Of a stretch of DNA of 31,732 bases, positions 1 to 9,488 are shown piece after piece. Positions within the stretch are counted from its first letter, which is position 1. Each line of letters starts with the position of its first letter. Source of the DNA: Thermohalobaculum sp964576075. GTDB lineage: Bacteria; Pseudomonadota; Alphaproteobacteria; Rhodobacterales; Rhodobacteraceae. The position numbers were made by a program, and so were the translations under genes. The notes under the pieces were generated by a model, which was not told the DNA's origin, ran no database searches, and saw only the letters and a program-made list of their open reading frames with translations. The DNA lies in assembly GCA_964576075.1 (NCBI GenBank), contig CAZNTX010000044.1:1-31732 (forward strand), in the 5' to 3' direction.

Positions 1-152
1 CCATGGGCGTTCGCCCGGTCGATTCCGAGCCCCGGGGCATCTCCGGGAACCGGCCTCTCCGCGCAGCGGGGCGCCGCCCGCGCGCTGGACAGCGATGCGC
101 GACCGGCTAGGCTCGCGCACAGACAAAACCAAAGACAAGGGAGGACGGCCCG

Positions 153-1775
<1,623 letters not shown>

Positions 1776-1780
1776 CCCCC

Positions 1781-1877
1781 GCGGCGCGGGCCGTCCGCGG
1801 GCCCCGCCCACCCGGGCAGGCGCCGCGCCAGGCCGGACCGGCACGCCCCCCATCGGCCCGCGGACGGCCCGCGCCGC
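1781..1877. repeat. Perfect 23-bp inverted repeat between convergent genes
   Basis: The arm at 1781-1803 is the exact reverse complement of the arm at 1855-1877, with 51 nt between them. It starts 5 nt after the stop codon of the acyl-CoA synthetase and ends 61 nt before the 3' end of the opposing flavoprotein gene. The arms are almost pure G+C and no T-run follows on either strand. A bidirectional transcription barrier is the simplest reading; a repetitive intergenic element is the alternative. Confidence 0.75.
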
Positions 1878-1938
1878 TCCGCCGTCTGCGGCCGGACCGG
1901 GGGCGGAGGGCACCCGTTCCGCCGCGCCGCTGGGCCCC

Positions 1939-3174
1939 TCAGGCGGCCTGCCGGGTGGCCCAGCGCGCCGCGGCGGCGCCGGCATGGAAGCCCGTCGCGA
2001 GGCAGGCGGTGAGGAGGTAGCCCCCCGTCGGCGCCTCCCAGTCGATCATCTCCCCGGCGGCGAAGACCCCGGGGCGGGCGCGGAGCATCAGATCCGCGTC
2101 GAGCCCCTCCCAGGCGAGCCCCCCGGCCGTCGAGATCGCCTCCTCGAGCGGGCGCGGGCGCAGCACCGGCAGGGCGAGGCGCTTGATCGCCGCCGCGGCC
2201 GCCTCCGGGTCGTCGAGCGCCGCCGCGGCCCCCTCGCGCAGGAGCCCCGCCTTGACCCCGCGGATCCCGGCGCGCTTGCGCAGATGGTTGGCGAGGCTGT
2301 CGCGCCCCCGCGGCCGGGCGAGGGCGGCGGCGAGCGCGGCCTCGCTGCGCCCCGGCGCGAGGTCGATCTCGAGGAGGGCCGGCGCGCCGCGCGCCATCGC
2401 CTCGCGCAGCGCCGCCGCCACGGCGTAGACCGCGCCCCCCTCGATCCCCGCCGCCGTGATCACCGCCTCGCCGGGCGCCGAGACCCCACCGGCCGAGAGC
2501 CGCACCGTCTTGAGCGGCGCCCCGGCGAAGCGGGTCCGGAAATGCTCGGACCAGGCGATGTCGAAGCCCATATTGGCCGGGCGGAAGGGGGCCGTCGGCG
2601 CGCCCGCTTCGGCGAGCGGGCCCATCCAGGCGCCGTCGGAGCCGAGCCGCGGCCAGGAGGCGCCGCCCATCGCGAGCACCGTCGCGGCCGGGCGCAGCCG
2701 CCGCGGGCCCTCCGGCGTCTCGAAGGCGAGCGCGCCCTCCGCCCAGCCGGTCCAGCGCCAGCGGGGGCGCAGATCGGCCGCCCCGAGCCGGGCGAGCCAG
2801 CGCCTGAGAAGCGGCGAGGCCTTCATCGCCACCGGGAAGACCCGGCCCGAGGAGCCGATTAAGAGCGCCTCGCCGAGCCCCTCGGCCCAGGCCATCGCCG
2901 CCTCGGGCCCGAACTCCGCGAGCATCGGCGCGAGGCGGTCCCGCGCGTCCCCGAAGGCCGCGAGGAACCGCGCCGGCGGCTCCGCCTTGGTGAGGTTGAG
3001 CCCCGATTTCCCCGCCATCAGGAACTTCCGCGCGGGGCTCGGCTTGGCCTCGAGGACGGTGACCCGCCGCCCGGCCGAGAGCGCCGCCTCCGCCGCCGCG
3101 AGCCCGGCGGGCCCGGCGCCGATCACCGCGATGTCGGCCGCTTCCTCACCCGCTGTTAACCGCTCCTCGGGCAT
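1939..3174 (-). CDS. BaiN/HI0933-type FAD-dependent flavoprotein (TIGR03862-like)
   Basis: A 411-aa flavoprotein. The N-terminal Rossmann motif VIGAGPAGLAA (about residues 17-27) binds the FAD ADP moiety. The region KFLMAGKSGLNLTKAE and the C-terminal TAGGLAWEGLD and ATGFHAGAAAA blocks match the HI0933/BaiN family of NAD(P)/FAD-dependent oxidoreductases, in the Rhodobacterales-type branch. The substrate is unknown for most members. The start at 3174 is preceded by GAGGG. It lies only 26 nt from the divergent start of the next gene, so their promoters must overlap or lie inside the neighbouring coding regions. Confidence 0.88.
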   Translation of the reverse strand: MPEERLTAGEEAADIAVIGAGPAGLAAAEAALSAGRRVTVLEAKPSPARKFLMAGKSGLNLTKAEPPARFLAAFGDARDRLAPMLAEFGPEAAMAWAEGLGEALLIGSSGRVFPVAMKASPLLRRWLARLGAADLRPRWRWTGWAEGALAFETPEGPRRLRPAATVLAMGGASWPRLGSDGAWMGPLAEAGAPTAPFRPANMGFDIAWSEHFRTRFAGAPLKTVRLSAGGVSAPGEAVITAAGIEGGAVYAVAAALREAMARGAPALLEIDLAPGRSEAALAAALARPRGRDSLANHLRKRAGIRGVKAGLLREGAAAALDDPEAAAAAIKRLALPVLRPRPLEEAISTAGGLAWEGLDADLMLRARPGVFAAGEMIDWEAPTGGYLLTACLATGFHAGAAAARWATRQAA

Positions 3175-3200
3175 GGTCCCTCGCAGTCAGGGAGGCGCGC

Positions 3201-3551
3201 ATGAACCTCTACCACGTGATGATCGACCTCAAGGACGACGCCAAGGCGCTGGCCTTCGCCCACGCGCTGCAGCAGTGGCTCGACTGGCTGGCCGAGCGGG
3301 GCGCCATCGGCCGCTGGCGGCTCCTGCGCCGCAAGCTGTCGCTCGCCTCCGACGCGCATCGCGACTTCCTCCTGGAGATCGAGGCGACCGACCTCGCGGG
3401 GCTCGACCGCGCCTTCCGCCTGCTCGCGAGCCATGACGACGATGTGGAGCGGTTGCACGCGCCGGTGCACGCGATGATCGCCCGGGCCGAGGCGGGGCTC
3501 TACCGCCCCTTCCCCGACCCCGAGCGCGCCGAGCGGGTGGCCCTCGTCTGA
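3201..3551 (+). CDS. DUF6614 family protein
   Basis: A 116-aa soluble protein that resembles the DUF6614 family of Rhodobacterales. It starts MNLYHVMIDLKDDAKALAF, contains WLDWLAERGAIGRWRLLRRK, and ends with an acidic region followed by YRPFPDPERAE. The predicted alternation of beta strands and helices resembles a ferredoxin-like dimeric alpha-beta-barrel fold. No catalytic residues are evident and the function is unknown. The ATG has GGGAGG 7 nt upstream. It is divergent from the flavoprotein and convergent with the ABM-domain gene, so it is probably monocistronic. Confidence 0.82.
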   Translation: MNLYHVMIDLKDDAKALAFAHALQQWLDWLAERGAIGRWRLLRRKLSLASDAHRDFLLEIEATDLAGLDRAFRLLASHDDDVERLHAPVHAMIARAEAGLYRPFPDPERAERVALV

Positions 3552-3585
3552 GCGCCCTCGGTCCGCGCCCCTCGGTCCGCCCGCC

Positions 3586-3906
3586 TCAGTCGTAGACCGC
3601 GGCCACCTCGTACATCACCGGCTCGAACCCCCTGCAGAGCGTGGCGAACTGCCGGTTGCGCTCGCGCATCTCGGCCGAGCGGAGCATGGCGAGGAAGTCC
3701 TCCCGCCGCGCCCATTGCGAATAGTTGCAGATCCGGGTGCGCGCGTCGTTCACATGCAGCCCCGCGCCGAGGAACCCTGTCTGGCGGCGGATGAAACTCT
3801 CGTAGGCGTCCTCCAGCGCCTCGAGCAGGTCGTCGCACTGCCCTGGGCTCGTCTCGAAGGTGGTGATGACGGTTTGTCGGTCGGCGGATCGGTCGATCAC
3901 GGGCAT
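3586..3906 (-). CDS. ABM-like (dimeric alpha-beta barrel) small protein
   Basis: A 106-aa protein starting MPVIDRSADRQTVITTFETS. The pattern is that of antibiotic-biosynthesis-monooxygenase (ABM/Dabb) folds: an initial beta strand, a helix (QCDDLLEALEDAYESFI), then a strand with QTGFLGAGLHVND, a strand with RICNYSQWARREDF, and a last helix/strand ending PVMYEVAAVYD. Such proteins act as cofactor-free oxygenases, heme-binding proteins or stress proteins, so the role here is open. The start at 3906 is chosen because GAGAGGAGAG lies directly upstream; an in-frame extension to 4521 runs through a different coding region and is not believable. Two copies of the 12-mer CCCTCGGTCCGC (3555-3566 and 3569-3580) sit just past its stop. 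Confidence 0.85.
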   Translation of the reverse strand: MPVIDRSADRQTVITTFETSPGQCDDLLEALEDAYESFIRRQTGFLGAGLHVNDARTRICNYSQWARREDFLAMLRSAEMRERNRQFATLCRGFEPVMYEVAAVYD

Positions 3907-3983
3907 GGTCGCTCTCCTCTCGCGTCCCCCCAACCCTAGCACCGCCTCCCGGCCGAGGGAAAACGCCCCGTCGCCGCGCCGGC

Positions 3984-4685
3984 TCAGGGCAGGCGGAACC
4001 GGTTGCGCAGCGCGAGCGCCATCAGGAACAGCAGCACGGGCCCCGCGATCATCTGCGCGCCCGAGACGACCTCGGACGCCGCGTTGAGCGAGGCGAGCTC
4101 CTCGGCCATGAAATACCGCCCGATGCCGAGCACCCCGAAGAGGTTGGAGAAGGAGAGCGTCGCTGTCTGGAAGACCCCGAGCCGGCCCCCCTCGACACAT
4201 ATGCCAGCCATGTCGCAGCCGAGCACCTGAGACCCCCAGATCGCGAGCCAGCCACCATACCACGCCCAGAACAGAAGCGCCGCCGGGCGCACCGGGTTCC
4301 AGCCGCTGTCGCAGGAGAGGCGGAAGAGCCGGTAGCCCCAGCGCAGCACGGGGCTCTTTTCCATCATCTCGCGGCAGGCGAGCTCCCGGCGCAGGAACAT
4401 CTGCTCGTCGGCATGCTTCTTCTGGTCCGACATCAGGAGCTTCAGCCGCTCGTAGGCCCGCAGGTGATACCGCGCCAACTCCCGGCCGGTCGGAACCTGG
4501 GGCCACTCGGCCACGTTCCAATCGGTGTCCTCGTGCAGCGGCGCCTCATAGAGTAGCGGAGGCGTCGCGCTTCCGGTGAACCGCGCGCCTGAGAACGTCG
4601 TCGGCCCGGACAGGTTTACACCTCGGAAGTCGACGCGGTGATGGAACTCAGCATTTGAAAAACCTGTCTCGTGAAAAAAACCGAC
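3984..4685 (-). pseudogene. C-terminal, membrane-anchored part of a frameshifted pentapeptide-repeat protein
   Basis: This frame opens at about 4685 and continues the gene at 4616-5266 after a frame break in a run of seven T (minus strand) at 4674-4680. Read across the break, the pentapeptide pattern resumes (TGF, AEF, VDF, VNL). It then leads through LLYEAPLHEDTDWN into a helical stretch with FLRRELACREMM and two to three hydrophobic segments (AALLFWAWYGGWLAI; a middle segment; AGPVLLFLMALALRN). Pentapeptide repeats followed by C-terminal membrane helices is a known architecture. On its own, the shortest protein would start at the ATG at 4514 (176 aa), without a convincing Shine-Dalgarno. 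Either the gene is broken, or it relies on slippage at the T-run, or the run was miscounted in sequencing. Confidence 0.7.
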
Positions 4686-5266
4686 TCAGAAAAATCTACA
4701 GAGTTATAAAATTTTACAAAATTGAAAGAGGCTAACTCTTCAATTCGTAAAATATTGAATTTTGTAGATCCAAAAAATACTGAACCGTCGAATTGAGCAT
4801 TTCGGGTGAATTTTGATTCTTGAAAATCAGAATATCGCAAAAATAATGCGCGCTCAAAAACACAATCTTTCTGAAAGATTGAGTTTGCAAATGTTACGAT
4901 GGGAAAAATGAAGCCTTTTGCTGAAAGGGTATTCGGGAAATCTGTTTCGTTCAGAGAAACAGAATGCTCCGGGTCAGGCAATTCATCGATCCCGCAGCGC
5001 TCTGAGAGCGTCCGGCGGATGTCGCGCGTTTCATCGGGTGAAAGCGGGTCGATCTCCTCTCGTGAAACACGGCGCTCCTTGATCAATCGGGCCTTCTCCG
5101 CGTCGCTCAAGCTCGCGGAAGCCCATCCGTTCCAATACCGCCGGTTTCGACGGTGCAAGTTTCCGTCGACATAGCCCTCGCGAGGTTGCTCCCCCGCCAC
5201 CGTCATCAGGACATACCACGGGTTGGTGGCGGCGGGCCTCAGGGTCGGGGTCTCGGTCTCGGTCAT
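4616..5266 (-). CDS. Pentapeptide-repeat protein, N-terminal part (frameshifted)
   Basis: A 216-aa frame starting MTETETPTLRPAATNPWYVLMT. The first ~100 residues are a cytoplasmic lead with a charged linker (SDAEKARLIKERRVSREEID). From about residue 110 a Phe-centred five-residue periodicity begins (TDF, GFIF, TFANS, CVFERALF, SDFQESKF, AQFDGSVFF, STKF, VDFSESVFF), as expected for a right-handed pentapeptide beta-helix. The last ~18 residues follow a run of seven T and look like out-of-frame sequence; the true continuation is in another frame (3984-4685). The 4640-4970 segment is strikingly AT-rich compared with every neighbour, suggesting foreign origin. The start is 18 nt downstream of the amidinotransferase stop, so the two may be co-transcribed. 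Confidence 0.72.
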   Translation of the reverse strand: MTETETPTLRPAATNPWYVLMTVAGEQPREGYVDGNLHRRNRRYWNGWASASLSDAEKARLIKERRVSREEIDPLSPDETRDIRRTLSERCGIDELPDPEHSVSLNETDFPNTLSAKGFIFPIVTFANSIFQKDCVFERALFLRYSDFQESKFTRNAQFDGSVFFGSTKFNILRIEELASFNFVKFYNSVDFSESVFFTRQVFQMLSSITASTSEV

Positions 5267-5284
5267 GGCGGGCTCCCGGCGGGA

Positions 5285-6415
5285 TCATTGCCGGGGGAAG
5301 TAATCCTCGCAAGGGCCGAGGCGGCGGACATCGGCGGTGCAGCAGTGGAGGCCGCCGCCGAAGGCGTAGGCGTCGCGGAGCTCGACGGGGATGACCTCCA
5401 GGCCGAGGCGGTCGAGCTGGTCGGCCTGGTAGACCTCGCTCGCCTCGACGCAGACGGTCTTGGGGTCGAGCACCAGCAGGTTCATCGAGAGCCAGACCGA
5501 GGAGTAGCAGAGCGGCGGCGGGGTCTGATGCGCCGGGGGCGCTGCGTCGAGGATCTCCCAGCCGTTGCGCTCGAAGAGGGCGCGCTGGTCGTCGGGCAGG
5601 CGCCGGGCGGGGTTGTTGAGGATGAGCCCCGGGCGGATCGGGGTGAAGGTCGCGTCGATGTGGATCGGGTAGGGATCGCCCGGGAAGTTCACCGCATGGA
5701 CCCGGTGGTCGGGGAAATGGCGGCGCAGCCAGTCGATGCCCTTGAGATTGGTGGTGAAGCCGTGCTGGACGACGAGATCGCGGCCGAAGCGCAGCACGTC
5801 GGCCGCGTCGAACAGGATCTCCGCCTCGGTGGTGACGAAATGCTTGGCCGCGGTCCACTCCAGCCGCTGCGCCTCGGAGATCGCCTCGGAGAGATAGTCG
5901 GGGCGATAGCTCCGCGCGGTGAGCCGCGGCTTCGGCGCCGCGGTGTGGCGCAAGCCCGGATCCGCCTCGAAATAGCGCTCGAGGAGCGGGCGGTAGGCCA
6001 GGTATTCGAACCAGCGGCAGCGGTAGGACATCGTCGCCTCGACGATCTCCCGGCCGACGGTCAGCAGCACGTCGCGCGCGGGCATGCAGCCGAACATGCT
6101 CTCGGCGCGGAAATCGGGGGTGACGACGGGCTCGGAGAAGTCGATCGGCTCCGGGCGGTCGACGCGGATGCCGCGGGCCGCGAGGAGATCGGCGAAGCCG
6201 TCGAGGAGCGCGTTGGCCCGGTCGATCGTCTCCTGCGGGCGAAGCCCGTGGCGGCCGCGCATGTCGCTGTCCTCGGGGACTTTGGCGTCGAGGGCGGGCT
6301 CCGCGGCGGGGATGTGGCAGCCATCCGCCCGGCCGACGATCACATGGGCGAGCGGGTCCCACTCGGTCCAGCTCTCCACCACCAGGGTCTCGGTCTCCTC
6401 CGGTCCGTCCGCCAT
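5285..6415 (-). CDS. Glycine amidinotransferase-like enzyme (AGAT family)
   Basis: A 376-aa member of the amidinotransferase family. These enzymes transfer the amidino group of arginine to an amine acceptor (glycine in AGAT; inosamine phosphate in StrB) through a covalent cysteine intermediate. The catalytic triad is visible: Asp204 in LFDAADVLRFGRD, His252 in IHIDATF, and Cys358 in GGGLHCCTADVRRLG. These blocks match vertebrate AGAT (FDAADF, MHIDATF, GGGFHCWTCDVRR) closely. The start at 6415 is preceded by GAGAGGAGA; the in-frame extension to 6511 is rejected because it is Arg-rich and has no ribosome binding site. The product may be guanidinoacetate or another guanidino compound. No partner methyltransferase or biosynthetic cluster is nearby. 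Confidence 0.9.
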   Translation of the reverse strand: MADGPEETETLVVESWTEWDPLAHVIVGRADGCHIPAAEPALDAKVPEDSDMRGRHGLRPQETIDRANALLDGFADLLAARGIRVDRPEPIDFSEPVVTPDFRAESMFGCMPARDVLLTVGREIVEATMSYRCRWFEYLAYRPLLERYFEADPGLRHTAAPKPRLTARSYRPDYLSEAISEAQRLEWTAAKHFVTTEAEILFDAADVLRFGRDLVVQHGFTTNLKGIDWLRRHFPDHRVHAVNFPGDPYPIHIDATFTPIRPGLILNNPARRLPDDQRALFERNGWEILDAAPPAHQTPPPLCYSSVWLSMNLLVLDPKTVCVEASEVYQADQLDRLGLEVIPVELRDAYAFGGGLHCCTADVRRLGPCEDYFPRQ

Positions 6416-7627
6416 CCTGCGTCTCCTCTCGCGGTTGCGGCGCCCATCTGCCCAGAGGCGCGCGGGGCCGGCAAGGCGGGATTGGACCCTCCCGCCCGCC
6501 ATTCGCGACATGCCCGCCGTCCGGCGCGCCTCGCCGGACCGCCTGTTCGGGCGTCAGGGCGCTTCGGACGCGCCGCGACGACCTCCGGGGCAAGACCGCC
6601 CGCCTGGGCCCGCGGCGCGCGGCGACGGTCGGGATGGCCGGACCGTCGGCGGGGCGCAGCGGCGACGGCGTTGCGAGGCTGGGCGGTTCGGGCGATCCGA
6701 GAGGGTCGGCGCGGCAGCGGGTCCGCAGGCCCGGGCGAGGGGTGCGCTTGTCTGGGGGCTCGGCGGCCTCGCTCGGCGATGCGGCGCAGGCGCGCGGCAG
6801 GGCGATCGACGGGGGGCGGCGAGGGTCCGGGCGCAGGGCTTGGGTGCCCCGGGATGCGCCGTCGCGTGACGTGTCCGGGGATGCAGCATCGTCTCGGTAG
6901 AGACTTGCCGGGGGCGGCGGGAGGTCGGTGCGCCCCGCATCGGGCGCCCGGAGGCGCAGAGGATCCTGGCGGCATCGCCCCGCCCGGGCCGGCGGGCGCG
7001 ATTGGCGTCCGCCCGGCAGGGGCTGATCCGGCGGAGCCGCCGTCTCGGCCGCTGCCGACTGGCCCGGGGATGGACCGCGGCCCCGTCGCCGGCCGAAACG
7101 GTGTCTTGGGCGGGAGCCGCCGCGGCGGAGGCCGGCAGGAGGATGCGCCGGGCGGCGACACAACCGGCGCAGCGGGGCCGAGAGGCTTCGGGGGGCGGCG
7201 AGCCTCGGTGCCGTTGACGAGGCCCTGCGGGACATGCCGGCCCGGATCGCCCATCCCGGCAGACACCGTGCATCACCGCCAGCAACGGCCATGTGCGGCC
7301 GCCGGACGGGCGGGCTCGTCCGGGAGGACGCCGTCGTCGCGGGTGCATCGGCGTCCCCGCGCGCCGTCCGGGCGTGCCGGCATCTGCGCCTGCCCGACCG
7401 GGCCGTCGCGCGCCTCGAGCCCGCCGGCCCGTTGCCAGGCGCCACCCGTGCCGATCCTCCGGAGGGTCCTCCTGCCGGTCTCCGCCGCGACCTGCCCTTG
7501 TCGGATGCGCCGTCTCGCAGGAGAGGCCGGGCGTGGGGTCGCCGCGAAGCTGCGCGCGCTCTCGCAGCGCTGGAAGACCCCGCGGCGGGCGCCTAGGTTG
7601 ATTGGGGGCGAAAGGGGAGGCCGGGCC
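6416..7627. other. 1.2-kb extremely GC-rich stretch with no credible gene
   Basis: Between the divergent amidinotransferase and HNH genes I find no frame with a ribosome binding site and protein-like composition. All open frames are rich in Arg, Pro, Ala and Gly, the signature of chance frames in GC-rich DNA. No tRNA or rRNA features and no long repeat were recognised. It may be decayed coding sequence or an untranslated spacer; the 5' end of the amidinotransferase mRNA must lie here. Confidence 0.6.
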
Positions 7628-7954
7628 ATGGACGATCCGCAGCGCAGCGCGGTGTGCGAGGGACACCCGATCTGCCCGCTTTGCGCCCGTCCGATCCCGC
7701 CCGAAGCGCGGCAGAGCCTGCACCACCTCGTCCCGAAGCTCAAAGGGGGCAAGCACGGGCCGACCGTGCTCCTCCACCAGATCTGCCACAACGAGATCCA
7801 CGCGGCGCTCACCGAGACCGAGCTCGCCCGCCGCTATGCGACGGTCGAGGCCCTTCGGGCGCATCCGAGGATCGCGGCCTTCCTGCGCTGGGTGGCGACG
7901 AAGCCACCGACCTTCCACGCCCGCACCGCCGGCGGCCGGCGCAAGCGGCGATGA
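7628..7954 (+). CDS. Small HNH endonuclease
   Basis: A 108-aa single-domain HNH nuclease. A zinc-ribbon CPLC is at residues 16-19, the HH pair of the beta-beta-alpha-metal core at 32-33 (SLHHLVPKLKGGK), and the second half at 53-58 (CHNEIH) gives Cys, His, Asn and His. The tail is basic (RTAGGRRKRR), suiting nucleic-acid binding. The ATG at 7628 has GGGGAGG 7 nt upstream; the same frame upstream is not protein-like. Such stand-alone HNH proteins are common in alphaproteobacteria and of unknown role. No phage, restriction-methylation or terminase gene is adjacent. Confidence 0.88.
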   Translation: MDDPQRSAVCEGHPICPLCARPIPPEARQSLHHLVPKLKGGKHGPTVLLHQICHNEIHAALTETELARRYATVEALRAHPRIAAFLRWVATKPPTFHARTAGGRRKRR

Positions 7955-8221
7955 CGTGCCCGCCTCCGCTCTCCCCCCGCCCGTGCGCGCCGCGACCCCG
8001 GGCCGAGATCGGCGCAGCCGGCGCCCGCCTCCGCATCGGAGCGCCGCCGCTCGCCGCCGCGCCCCCGCGACCGGTGCGGCCTGGACCGTCGGTCGCAGCG
8101 CGCCGCGCGCCGGACGGTCCGGCCGGGCGCGCGGGTCGTCGCGGCGCGTTGGAGTCGCCCTGACGCCCGCGCCGGCCCGTCCCGCTCGCGCGTTCCCTCC
8201 GCCCTTTGCCAGGATCCGCCC

Positions 8222-9070
8222 ATGACAGATCGACCCGACCCGCGCCGCTCCGTCCTGATCACCGGCTGCTCCTCCGGCATCGGCCACCATGCCGCCCATG
8301 CGCTCGCGGGGCGCGGCTGGCGCGTCTTCGCGACCTGCCGGAAGGAGGCCGACTGCGCGCGGCTCCGCGCGGAGGGGCTGGAGAGCTGGCCGCTCGACTA
8401 CCAGTCCGCCGACAGCATCGCCGCCGGGCTCGAGGAGGCGCTCGCGCGGACCGGCGGCACCCTCGGCGCGCTCTTCAACAACGGCGCCTTCGCCTCGCCC
8501 GGCGCGCTCGAGGACATGCCGACCGACGGGCTGCGCGAGATCTTCGAGGCCAACTATTTCGGCTGGCACGAGCTTACCCGCCGCGCGATCCCCGCGATGC
8601 GCCGGCAGGGGCACGGGCGGATCCTGCAGAACTCCTCGGTTCTCGGTTTCGCCGGGCTGCGGATGCGCGGCGCCTATGTCTCGACCAAGTTCGCGCTGGA
8701 GGGCTATACCGACGTGCTCCGCCTCGAGATGCGCGGCACGCCGATCCGGGTGATCCTGATCGAGCCGGGCCCGATCCGCACCCGCATCCGGGAGAACGCG
8801 CGCGCCCATTACGAGCGCTGGATCGACCGCGAGGGCTCCGCCTGGGCCGAGTTCTACCGCGAGACGCTGGAGCCCCGGCTCTACACCGAACCGCCGCCGC
8901 CCGATCGGTTCGAGCTTTCTTGCGCGGCGACCACGGCCAAGGTGATCCATGCGCTCGAAAGCCCCCGCCCGCGAGCGCGCTACTACGTGACCACGCCGAC
9001 CTATGTCGCCGCCTTCCTCAAGCGGCTCCTGCCCACACGGGCCTTCGACTGGGTGATGATGCGGGAGTGA
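8222..9070 (+). CDS. Short-chain dehydrogenase/reductase (SDR)
   Basis: A 282-aa classical SDR. The cofactor motif TGCSSGIG is at residues 14-21, the NNGAF block is near 86-90, the catalytic Ser is in QNSSVLG (138 or 139), and the YxxxK pair is Tyr152 and Lys156 in AYVSTKFALEG. The PG motif (IEPGPIRT) follows. It probably oxidises or reduces an alcohol/ketone with NAD(P)(H); the substrate is unknown. An AGGA sits upstream of the ATG. The 267 nt between the HNH gene and this start hold no recognisable gene. Its 3' side is followed by a GC-rich hairpin, so it is probably monocistronic. Confidence 0.92.
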   Translation: MTDRPDPRRSVLITGCSSGIGHHAAHALAGRGWRVFATCRKEADCARLRAEGLESWPLDYQSADSIAAGLEEALARTGGTLGALFNNGAFASPGALEDMPTDGLREIFEANYFGWHELTRRAIPAMRRQGHGRILQNSSVLGFAGLRMRGAYVSTKFALEGYTDVLRLEMRGTPIRVILIEPGPIRTRIRENARAHYERWIDREGSAWAEFYRETLEPRLYTEPPPPDRFELSCAATTAKVIHALESPRPRARYYVTTPTYVAAFLKRLLPTRAFDWVMMRE

Positions 9071-9182
9071 CGGGGACGCCGCGGCCGTTCCCCCTCTGTG
9101 TTCGCCGCCCCCGTCTCGGTGAGTTGCGCCGCCAGAGCGCGGACCAAGCCGAGATCCTCGCGGGCGCGGCGGCTTGAGCGAG

Positions 9183-9204
9183 GCCGGGGCGCCGGAGCCC
9201 CGGC
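9183..9204 (+). terminator. Possible GC hairpin downstream of the SDR gene
   Basis: An 8-bp perfect stem (GCCGGGGC / GCCCCGGC) with a 6-nt loop lies 113 nt after the SDR stop, with no T-run. It is the only structured element I see in the 418-nt gene-free stretch 9071-9488. That stretch also carries the 10-nt palindrome CGGTTAACCG (9432-9441) in front of the lipoprotein gene. Confidence 0.3.
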
Positions 9205-9488
9205 GACCCGCTGCCGAACTCCGGCACCCGCGCCGGCATTCCGGCACGCTCGCGCTTTTGCGAGGCCGACGCTCGCATAGCGGCCGCGGCCCATCGCCTG
9301 GCCGCTCCCGGCGACGGTGGCGCGGAGAAGCCAAGCCTACGCCCCCGGTCTGGCTGATGCGGCCCCCGAGCGTGTCGGGCGCCGCTGGCAAAGCCGTCGC
9401 GGGCAGCCGGACCCCGTGCCACGGCAAGGGTCGGTTAACCGTGATCGCGGTAGGATCGGGCGATGTCTTCGGGTCGGGAGGATTCGCC

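Noticed and set aside
1..60. Sequence CGGTCGATTCCGAG that resembles a tRNA T-arm at the window start
   Set aside because: The TTC core is missing and no acceptor, D-arm or anticodon arm can be drawn around it.
5153..7627. Plus-strand frame leading in phase into the HNH gene, suggesting a much larger fusion protein
   Set aside because: The upstream part is antisense to the amidinotransferase and not protein-like; the HNH gene has its own GGGGAGG and ATG at 7628.
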